Below, piece by piece: positions 1-6,394 of a stretch of DNA of 64,000 nt (positions are counted from its first letter, which is position 1; every line of letters starts with the position of its first letter). Where the stretch lies: assembly GCA_029946105.1 (NCBI GenBank), contig JAQSDW010000225.1, positions 40,391 through 104,390 on the forward strand, in the 5' to 3' direction. Origin of the DNA: Reyranella sp. GTDB lineage: Bacteria > Pseudomonadota > Alphaproteobacteria > Reyranellales > Reyranellaceae. The translations under genes and the position numbers were made by a program. A model generated the notes under the pieces. That model searched no databases. It was given only the letters and a program-made list of their open reading frames with translations, and was not told where the DNA came from.

Positions 1-2
1 GC

Positions 3-1169
3 GTCGTCGACCTCACGACCGTCGTCGTCGGACCGATCTGCACACGCACGCTCGCCGACTACGGCGCCGACGTGATCAAGGTCGAGGCGCCGGGCGGCGA
101 CCTGCTGCGCACCATGGCCGAGGGCAGCCGCAATCCCGGCATGTCGGGCAAGTTCATCAACTTCAACCGCAACAAACGCTCGATCGTCCTCGACCTCAAG
201 AAGAAGGACGGTCACGCGGCCATGCTCCGGCTGATCGAGCGTGCCGACGTCTTCGTAAGCAATGTCCGGCCAGAGGCACTCACCCGCGCCGGGCTCGACC
301 ACGCCAGCCTGGCCAAGCTCAATCCCAGGCTGATCCATTGCTCGATCCTGGCCTTCGGCCGCGGCGGCCGATACTTCAACCGCCCGGCCTACGATCCGGT
401 GATCCAGAGCCTGTCCGGCGTGGCGGGCACCATCGCGCGCGCCACCGGCGAGCCGCGCTTCGTGCCCATGGTGATGAGCGATCACACCAGCGGACTGATC
501 GCGGCCCAGGCGATCGGCTTCGCGCTCTATCGCCGCGAAAAGACCGGCAAGGGCGAGGCGATCGACGTGCCGATGCTTGAGAACATGGCGTCGTTCGTCT
601 CGAGCGAGCATCTCGGTGCCGCGACGTTCGATCCGCCGGTCGGCCCGACCGGCGATGGCCGCCTGCTCAGCCCCAACTACCGGCCGGTGCCGACCAAGGA
701 CGGCTACGTGACGGTCCGGCCCAACACCAACGCGCAAGCCTTCGCCTTCTTCGACGCGATCGGCCAGCCCGAGCTGAAGACCGATCCACGCTTCGACAGT
801 GCCGCCTCGCGCACCAGGAACGCCAAGGCCTATTTCGAGGTCCAGGCGAACAACCTCGGCGGCAAGACGACGGACGAGTGGGTCGAATTGTTCGACAAGC
901 TCGACGTGCCGGCCGCCCGCTACAATTCGATCGACGATCTCCTGACCGATCCGCATCTTGCGGATGTCGGCTTCTTCCGGCCCGAGGAGCATCCGAGCGA
1001 AGGGCGCATCCGGCGGACGAAGCTGGCCAACAGCTTCTCGGGCGGCGCCCGCGAAGACGAGACCCACGCGCCGCTCACGGGCGAACACACTCGCGGGATC
1101 CTGGCCGAGGCCGGCTACTCCGACGCCGAGATCGACGCCCTCCTCGCTTCAGGTGGCGCCACCGGCTAG
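3..1169 (+). CDS. CaiB/BaiF family CoA-transferase (family III), 5' end outside window
   Basis: Class III CoA-transferase, which moves CoA between carboxylic acids through an aspartyl-CoA thioester. The reading frame is open to the left edge and begins inside the typical N-terminal motif (VVDLTT..GP..TRTLADYGADVIKVE), so only some leading residues are missing. Later family signatures are RSIVLDLK, GLDHASLAKLNPRLIHCSI, the segment with the presumed catalytic Asp (VMSDHTSGLIAAQAI) and KGEAIDVPMLE. The C-terminal half (VPAARYNSIDDLLTDPHL) is intact to the TAG. The substrate cannot be told from sequence. No gene follows on this strand for about 1 kb. Confidence 0.93.
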   Translation, partial: VVDLTTVVVGPICTRTLADYGADVIKVEAPGGDLLRTMAEGSRNPGMSGKFINFNRNKRSIVLDLKKKDGHAAMLRLIERADVFVSNVRPEALTRAGLDHASLAKLNPRLIHCSILAFGRGGRYFNRPAYDPVIQSLSGVAGTIARATGEPRFVPMVMSDHTSGLIAAQAIGFALYRREKTGKGEAIDVPMLENMASFVSSEHLGAATFDPPVGPTGDGRLLSPNYRPVPTKDGYVTVRPNTNAQAFAFFDAIGQPELKTDPRFDSAASRTRNAKAYFEVQANNLGGKTTDEWVELFDKLDVPAARYNSIDDLLTDPHLADVGFFRPEEHPSEGRIRRTKLANSFSGGAREDETHAPLTGEHTRGILAEAGYSDAEIDALLASGGATG

Positions 1170-1604
1170 TGGACCAAATTCGAACGCGTTTCCGAACACG
1201 AGTTGTTCGGACTCTGTTCGGCCAGAATTCACAAAACTCAGGCCCACTTGAATCAGACGATTTTTCGTCGACTCAAGCTCAAATCGCGGACTTGTTCGGG
1301 AATTCGGGCGTCCGCGAACACGATGAACGACGTTGGCAACGCGGCCACATGGCATCATCCAATGGCCCGGGACGAAGGTCGGGCCTGGCCGGATTTCTCT
1401 AGGCTCTTGCGCCGATCCGCTGGAGCGACCTTCCAGGAACCGAGAAAACGGGACGCCACCGGCCCACGAAAAAGGCCGCTCCGAGCAAGTGAACCGGGCG
1501 GCCCGCGCTTTACGCACGTCGTGGGGACCATAGCGAAAATATACCCCATATCCTGCTAAACCAGAAATTTATCCCTTGCATACCTGCCCTGCTCCGGACC
1601 GGCA
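1170..1604. other. Gene-free stretch with GTTC/GAAC repeats
   Basis: No convincing coding sequence. ORFs here have compositions unlike the neighbouring genes and no recognisable domain. The left part is rich in TTCGG/CCGAA words, including the perfect inverted repeat CCGAACA-N5-TGTTCGG at 1192-1210 and a GTTC-N7-GTTC pair at 1205-1219. A small hairpin, GACGA-TTTT-TCGTC, lies near 1258-1271. It may be decayed sequence or regulatory DNA of a lost gene. Confidence 0.5.
1205..1219 (+). promoter_or_regulatory. Candidate LexA (SOS) box, GTTC-N7-GTTC
   Basis: The bases read GTTC, seven bases, GTTC, which is the alphaproteobacterial LexA direct-repeat consensus. The first GTTC also forms the right arm of the inverted repeat CCGAACA-N5-TGTTCGG at 1192-1210. 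No DNA-repair gene lies immediately downstream on either strand, so function is doubtful and a chance match is possible. Confidence 0.3.
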
Positions 1605-2116
1605 CTAATTGAGCAGCCCTCGGGCAGCCAGCGGCGGAATGTTGAGCCCAGCCTCCGAGAGCGCCGTGGCGAACGTCTTGAAGCGCTGCGCCGCAGCGCA
1701 TGCGGCGGCGGCACCATCATCGCATCGAGAGAAGCCAGAAGTGGTCCGTCACGGCCATCTTGGGCCTGGACGCACAAGGCGATCAGGGTCGCCTCGTCGC
1801 TGCTTTGGCACGCGCACGTCGGCGCGTGAATCTCGAGGGCGCGCCGAGTGCCGAAGAGGAGCACATCCATCAGGGCGGCGAAGTCGGCCAGGGCGTCGAG
1901 AAGGCCGGCCGTCCGGAAGCCGTCGACGAGAGCGGATCCCTCCAGCGCTAGTGTCCCGTCGTACTGCCATCCCGTCAGCTCGCACTGCCATTGCCGCAAT
2001 GCCCACAGGAGGAAGCGCTCGCCGAGAGGCAAGGCACAGATACAGCCCGGCCGACCGCAGCTCGGAAGCGAGTCGGCCTGCGGAAGATCGGGGTCGCCGT
2101 CCATCGCGTTTCGCAT
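1605..2116 (-). pseudogene. Hypothetical protein gene with a frameshift near its 3' end
   Basis: I do not recognise the family. The main frame encodes a soluble protein with a Cys-rich N-terminal patch (CGRPGCIC), the motif LGERFLLWALRQWQ, then AGLLDALADFAALMDVLLFGTRRALEIH and SDEATLIALCVQAQ. At the (GCC)n run at 1702-1713 the protein-like signal jumps frame: the call frame turns into an Arg/Ser-rich tail, while the next frame reads CAAAQRFKTF..ALSEAGLNIPPLAARGLLN and stops at 1605. A 1-nt deletion or 2-nt insertion explains this. The start is taken at ATG 2116; a GTG at 2194 is also open. It is divergent from hemP and shares its promoter region. Confidence 0.55.
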
Positions 2117-2151
2117 CGGGTCCACTCGTCGTTGACGAAGCGGCCATATTA

Positions 2152-2172
2152 TGCAATTAAGAATTACTCGCA
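2152..2172 (+). promoter_or_regulatory. AT-rich imperfect palindrome, candidate iron-responsive (Fur/Irr-type) operator upstream of hemP
   Basis: A 21-bp imperfect dyad starting TGCAATTAAG and ending ACTCGCA sits 22 bases before the hemP ATG in an AT-rich island. It begins with TGC and ends with GCA, like alphaproteobacterial Fur-type sites. A TTTAGAA word at 2180-2186 resembles half of an Irr iron-control element. hemP is iron-regulated in several alphaproteobacteria; assigning a regulator here is inference. Confidence 0.35.
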
Positions 2173-2194
2173 CTATATCTTTAGAAGGTGCCAC

Positions 2195-2392
2195 ATGGAC
2201 CAGTCACCGCCCTCTCTGGAGTCCTCCAATGTCGCGAATGACGGCGTCAAATGGGATGGGCCCAATCACGACATTCCGGCGGTCGACAGCAGCGCGCTGA
2301 TGCATGGCCGGCGCGAACTCGTCATCCGGCACAACACCCAGACCTACCGCCTGCGCATCACCACTTCCGAGAAATTGATCCTGACCAAGTGA
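2195..2392 (+). CDS. hemP: Hemin uptake protein HemP
   Basis: Small 65-residue protein. The C-terminal half carries the full HemP signature: LMHGRRELVIRH, then TYRLRITTSEKLILTK ending at the C-terminus, as is usual for this family. The N-terminal 30 residues are acidic and low complexity. The ATG at 2195 follows a GAAGG ribosome binding site. HemP proteins are linked to haem and iron acquisition and, in some rhizobia and Burkholderia, to activating haem-transporter expression. No haem receptor or ABC transporter lies in the window. An AT-rich dyad just upstream suggests iron control. Confidence 0.9.
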   Translation: MDQSPPSLESSNVANDGVKWDGPNHDIPAVDSSALMHGRRELVIRHNTQTYRLRITTSEKLILTK

Positions 2393-2466
2393 AGGAAGCC
2401 TGCGATGACGGCCGCCCCGTTCGGCGTTCGTCCCTGCCCTGATCGCCGATCGACGACAATCCGCCG

Positions 2467-3306
2467 CTAGATCGGCGGCTCGCCCTTGATCAGCACGCGC
2501 TGCATGATGCGCTTCTCGCCCACCGGATAGTCGATCATGACGCGGTGCATGGTGGCGCGGTTGTCCCAGACGACAATGTCGCCCTTGTTCCAGACATGGC
2601 CGAAATGGTGCTGCGGCTTGCGCGCCTCGTCGGCCAGTTCGTCGAGCAGTGCGTCACTCTCCGCCCTTTCCAGCCCGACGATTCGGTCGAGCCGGTTGGG
2701 GTTGAGATAGAGCGCCTTGCGCCCCGTGACCGGATGGGTCCGCACCAGCGGATGTTCGACATCCGGAGTCTCGGCGATTTCCTCCGGCGTGCGCGCCGAC
2801 GGCCGGTTGCGCGCCCGCGGCGTGTCGTAACCGTGCATCGCGCGCTTGCCGTCGATCCGCTTCTTGGTCGCCTCCGGCAGGGCGTCGTAGACCGAGTGCA
2901 TGTTGCAGAACCAGGTCGAGCCGCCGTGGCTCGGGATCTCGATGCTGTGCAGCAGAGTGGCCTTGGCGGGCGTGGCGAAATACGAATCGTCGGTATGCCA
3001 GTCCTCGGCCCGGATCGCGGTCTTGTCGGTCGTGCCGTCGGTCATCAGCGTGCTCACCATCACCGAGACTTCCGGCACGTCGCCGCTGCGCTTGTAGCGC
3101 AGCAACTGGGTTTGCGGCTCGCCGAAGGCGCGGGCGAAATCGCGCGTCTCGGCGGGAGTCATGGGCGCCCCCGGAAGCACGACCAGCAGGTGCTCGGCGA
3201 GCGCCTGGTCCAGCATCGCAGCAAACGTGGGCTCGTTTGCCCTGGCGCGGTCGAGGCCTTCGATCCGCGCGCCCAGCGCGCCTTTCGATGAAACGATTTC
3301 AACCAT
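2467..3306 (-). CDS. TauD/TfdA family Fe(II)/2-oxoglutarate dioxygenase
   Basis: Protein of 279 residues, the usual length for taurine or 2,4-D type dioxygenases. The iron-binding triad is visible as HTD in WHTDDSYF (about residue 100) and the distal His in TMHRVMIDY. The 2-oxoglutarate-binding Arg follows in EKRIMQR. HEHPLV-like (VEHPLVRTHP) and LYLNPNR motifs are also typical. The start is ATG 3306; a longer in-frame extension overlaps the upstream membrane-protein gene and looks non-coding. It lies 8 bp downstream of that gene, so the two are probably co-transcribed. Substrate unknown: a sulfonate, aryloxyacetate or related acid. Confidence 0.9.
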   Translation of the reverse strand: MVEIVSSKGALGARIEGLDRARANEPTFAAMLDQALAEHLLVVLPGAPMTPAETRDFARAFGEPQTQLLRYKRSGDVPEVSVMVSTLMTDGTTDKTAIRAEDWHTDDSYFATPAKATLLHSIEIPSHGGSTWFCNMHSVYDALPEATKKRIDGKRAMHGYDTPRARNRPSARTPEEIAETPDVEHPLVRTHPVTGRKALYLNPNRLDRIVGLERAESDALLDELADEARKPQHHFGHVWNKGDIVVWDNRATMHRVMIDYPVGEKRIMQRVLIKGEPPI

Positions 3307-3314
3307 GACTAATC

Positions 3315-3824
3315 CTAGCGCGGCACCAGTCCGGAAACCAATTCCGCCAGCCAGACCTTGGCCCGGCGCAGTAGCGCCGTCACCCGCTGCCAGGCCGGCA
3401 GCGCACGCACGAATCCATAGAGCCTGTCGCGCCACGCGAAGAGCCATATCTCCGAGGCCAGGAACCACGGCATCTTCACCAGGGTCGGTCGCAGGATCAG
3501 GTACAGCCGCGCCAACAGCGCCGTCGCCAGCATCTTGCCGGCGACAATGCTCACCGTGGCAAGCCCGAATTGGCCCTGGAGGGCAAACCACACGGCGGCC
3601 AGCTTGACGGGAAGCACCAGCGTCGAGGGCGCCACGAAGGCGAGCAGCGCAGCCCACGGCGGCAACCCGCGCAACCAGGTCTCCAGACGCGCGACTGGCG
3701 GCCATTTGGCCAGCGCCGCCATCGCGACGCCGAGATAGTGCAGCAGCACATCTTCGAAGAAGACGATCGCCGCCGCGATCGGGATGAAAGCCAGTTCGAG
3801 GGCGCGCTTGAGGTGCTGTTTCAT
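3315..3824 (-). CDS. Hypothetical inner-membrane protein
   Basis: Protein of 169 residues with hydrophobic segments at roughly residues 12-38 and 53-100 (WAALLAFVAPSTLVLPVKLAAVWFAL and the following stretch), then a basic amphipathic C-terminal half rich in Trp, Arg and Leu. The start ATG at 3824 gives MKQHLKRALELAF. I do not recognise a named family; similar short proteins of unknown function seem common in Bradyrhizobium-like genomes (recollection, not searched). It is first in a two-gene unit with the TauD-like dioxygenase and divergent from the phosphatase pseudogene, with 33 bp between starts. Confidence 0.7.
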   Translation of the reverse strand: MKQHLKRALELAFIPIAAAIVFFEDVLLHYLGVAMAALAKWPPVARLETWLRGLPPWAALLAFVAPSTLVLPVKLAAVWFALQGQFGLATVSIVAGKMLATALLARLYLILRPTLVKMPWFLASEIWLFAWRDRLYGFVRALPAWQRVTALLRRAKVWLAELVSGLVPR

Positions 3825-3857
3825 AGGGCTGCCACTCAAACCACATAAAGTGTCAAT

Positions 3858-4918
3858 ATGGTGTTTACCATGTTCAAGCGCCGCACGATGGCCCGGCTCG
3901 TCGCCGCGGCATCCCTCACCCCCGCCTCCACCCTGGCGCAGCCGGCAGCCCCGCTGTCGCGCATCGCGTTCGGATCCTGTGCCGACCAGGCCAAGCCCCA
4001 GCCAATCTGGGACGCGATCCAGGCGTATCGGCCGGAGCTCTTCATTTTCGCCGGCGACAATGTCTACGGCGACTTCAAGGCGGCCGACGCCGGCAATCTC
4101 CGGCACGCCTATGACGCGGCAACCAAGATCCCGGGCTACGCGAAGCTTTGCGACACCGTTCCTCATCTCGCTATCTGGGACGACCACGACTACGGCTCGA
4201 ACGACGGCGGCGTGGAGTTTCCCCACAAGGCCATCGCCAAGGACGAGTTCCTGAAATTCTGGAAAGTGCCTGCCGACGACCCCAGACGCTCGCGCGAGGG
4301 GCTCTACACTGCACAGGTCTTTGGGCCGCCCGGCAGGCGCGTGCAGATCATCCTGCTCGATGTTCGCTGTTCCGCTCGCCGCTCAAGCTCACCGACCAGC
4401 GCGGTGCGCCAGGCAAGGAGCGCTATCTACCCGACCCGTCGCCCGCCAAGACGATGATGGGCGATACGCAATGGACGTGGCTTGCCGGTGAATTGCGCAA
4501 GCCCGCGGACCTGCGCCTGATCGTGTCGAGCACACAGGTCCTGGCGGAGGGCCATGGCTGGGAGCGTTGGGGTAATTTTCCGCTGGAACGCCAGAAGATG
4601 TTCGACACGATCCGCGCTGCCCGCGCCAACAATGTCGTCTTCCTCTCCGGTGACCGGCATATCGGGGCGCTTTACCGCGAGACGCCGCCAGGCCTCTATC
4701 CGCTGCACGACATGACATCGAGCGGCATCAACCAGGTCTATGCTGCAGCCAGGGAACCGGGACCGAATCGCCTCGGCGATCTGCTGGCCGCGGCGAACTT
4801 TGGGTCCATCGATATCGATTAGCCCCGACGCGAGCTGACCCTTGCCTTGCGCGACATGCAAGGCGAGACTCGCCGCTCGGTGCACCTGCGCTTCGACGAG
4901 CTGAGGTTGCCCGCGTAA
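3858..4918 (+). pseudogene. PhoD-like metallophosphatase, broken by a frameshift and an in-frame stop
   Basis: The N-terminal part reads as a secreted PhoD-like phosphatase: a signal-like start, IAFGSCADQ, LFIFAGDNVYGD, LAIWDDHDYGSNDGG (metal-binding motifs) and IILLDVR. At 4368-4369 one base is missing, and the protein continues in another frame as FRSPLKLTDQRG, TQWTWLAGELRKPA, FLSGDRHIGALY and NFGSIDID. A TAG at 4820-4822 then stands where homologs usually carry Trp. The frame after it stays protein-like (ELTLALRDMQGETRRSV) to a TAA at 4916-4918. Two independent lesions suggest real inactivation rather than one sequencing error. Confidence 0.8.
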
Positions 4919-4939
4919 GCGGACGCCCTGCTCTGGCCT

Positions 4940-5920
4940 CTACTCCGGCTTGACGCCGGCTGCCTTCACGGCCGGCACCCATTTATCGATCGAGGCCTTG
5001 AGCAGGGCGCGCAGGCCGTCCGGTGTCGCCTCCTGCGGCGTCGGCACGTCAACGGCGAGTTCGGTCAGCCGCGCGCGGATCTTCTCGTCGGCCAGCGTCG
5101 CGAGCAGTGCCTGATCGACCTTGGCGATGATCTCCTTGGGTGTTCCCTTGGGCGCGAAGAAGCCGTTCCAGATCGTCACTTCATAGCCCTTGAGCGTGGC
5201 ATCGATGGTCGGCACGCCGGGAAGCTGCGGTAACGGCTTCAGCGTGCTGACGCCCAGCGCCTTGATATTGCCGGCCTGGATCTGGGCCAGCACGTTCACC
5301 GCCTGGTCGACCATGTAGTCGAACTGGCCGCTGACAAGATCATTCAGGGCCGGGCCGGTTCCCTTGTAGGGAATCTCCAGCACCTCGACCTGCATCATGC
5401 TGTTCAGCATCAGGCCACCGAGATGCGAGGCGGCGCCGATACCGGCCATGCCGTATTGCACCTTCTTCTGGTTCGCCTTCACGTAGGCCTGGAACTCGGC
5501 GAAGTTCTTGACCGGCAAGTCCTTCTTCACCACCAGCACCATCGGATTGGTACCGCCGAGGCCGATCGGCTCGAGATCCTTCTGGCTGTCGTAAGGCAGC
5601 GACTTGTAGAGCGCGATGTTGACCGCCAGCGTACCCATGTGGGTGAACAGCAGCGTGTAGCCGTCGGGCGTGGCCTTGGCAGCCTTGTTGACGCCGATGG
5701 TGCCACCGGCGCCGCCGACGTTCTCGATCACGATCTGTTGGCCCAGTGCCTCACTCATCCGCTGGCCGAGCACGCGCGCCAGCGCATCGGTCGGGCCGCC
5801 GGCCGCGAACGGCACGATCATGGTGATCGGCTTGGTGGGATAAGCCTGCGCCAGGACGCTGAACGGCATCGCGGCAACGCCGATGGCAGCAGCGGCTGCC
5901 AGCAGGACACGACGATTCAT
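4940..5920 (-). CDS. Bug/TctC family tripartite tricarboxylate transporter substrate-binding protein
   Basis: Periplasmic solute-binding protein of 326 residues. A classic signal peptide (MNRRVLLAAAAAIGVAAM..VLAQA) precedes YPTKPITMIVPFAAGGPTDALAR, the hallmark opening of the Bug family, and VIENVGGAGGTIGV. Later landmarks are TLLFTHMGTLAVN, QYGMAGIGAASHLGG and GFFAPKGTPKEI. The ATG at 5920 has a strong GGGAGGA site. No TctA/TctB membrane subunits lie nearby, which is common for this greatly expanded family. Its ligand, probably a carboxylate, cannot be read from sequence. Confidence 0.95.
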   Translation of the reverse strand: MNRRVLLAAAAAIGVAAMPFSVLAQAYPTKPITMIVPFAAGGPTDALARVLGQRMSEALGQQIVIENVGGAGGTIGVNKAAKATPDGYTLLFTHMGTLAVNIALYKSLPYDSQKDLEPIGLGGTNPMVLVVKKDLPVKNFAEFQAYVKANQKKVQYGMAGIGAASHLGGLMLNSMMQVEVLEIPYKGTGPALNDLVSGQFDYMVDQAVNVLAQIQAGNIKALGVSTLKPLPQLPGVPTIDATLKGYEVTIWNGFFAPKGTPKEIIAKVDQALLATLADEKIRARLTELAVDVPTPQEATPDGLRALLKASIDKWVPAVKAAGVKPE

Positions 5921-6058
5921 GGAGTTCCTCCCTGATTACCAAAAGCGAGCTACACTGTCCTCACACGCTCTGCAATGGCGTCACCCAGCCAAGACTTCAA
6001 GTTTGTCGTTTGTCGTGTTCTTTTCAATGTGCTGTCGCGCCCGTTCACGGACGGAACT

Positions 6059-6394
6059 TCACGCCGCCTTCTCCACGACGGCGCCGAGGGCGATGAACAG
6101 GCGCTCGCCCTCGATCCTTGTCGGAACCGTCCTTGCCGTGCCTTCGTCGGCACCGAGCGCCTTGCCCGTCTCGAGCGAGATCACCCAGTTGTGCAGCGGG
6201 CAGGTCACCGACGTGCCATGCACGATGCCCTGCGACAGCGGCCCGCCCTTGTGCGGGCAATGGTCCTCGATCGCGAAGACCTGGCCTTCGGCCGTGCGGA
6301 ACACCGCGATCTTGCCCTCGGGCGTGTTCACGCAACGCGCGCCACGGCTTGGAATATCGTCGATCGAGGCGACTTCGACCCACTTCATGGTCAT
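6059..6394 (-). CDS. nirD: Assimilatory nitrite reductase small subunit NirD (Rieske-type)
   Basis: Protein of 111 residues matching the Rieske-like NirD subunit of NAD(P)H-dependent siroheme nitrite reductase. Both ligand pairs of a [2Fe-2S] Rieske centre are present (DHCPHKGG and CPLHNW), unlike the E. coli NirD, where the cluster ligands are lost. The ATG overlaps the nirB stop by one base (TGATG), so translation is coupled to nirB. It should form a complex with NirB in the cytoplasm. Confidence 0.93.
   Translation of the reverse strand: MTMKWVEVASIDDIPSRGARCVNTPEGKIAVFRTAEGQVFAIEDHCPHKGGPLSQGIVHGTSVTCPLHNWVISLETGKALGADEGTARTVPTRIEGERLFIALGAVVEKAA

Noticed and set aside
2405..2470. Short ORF after hemP (about 21 codons)
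   Set aside because: Overlaps the dioxygenase end, with no domain and no clear ribosome site.
2461..2478. Hairpin CCGCCG/CGGCGG at the hemP/dioxygenase junction as terminator
   Set aside because: Short loop and perfect stem, but no T tract on either strand and it overlaps the dioxygenase stop codon.
4820..4822. TAG read as pyrrolysine or the authentic end of the phosphatase
   Set aside because: A separate upstream frameshift already breaks the gene, and nothing suggests pyrrolysine use; a nonsense mutation at a Trp site is simpler.
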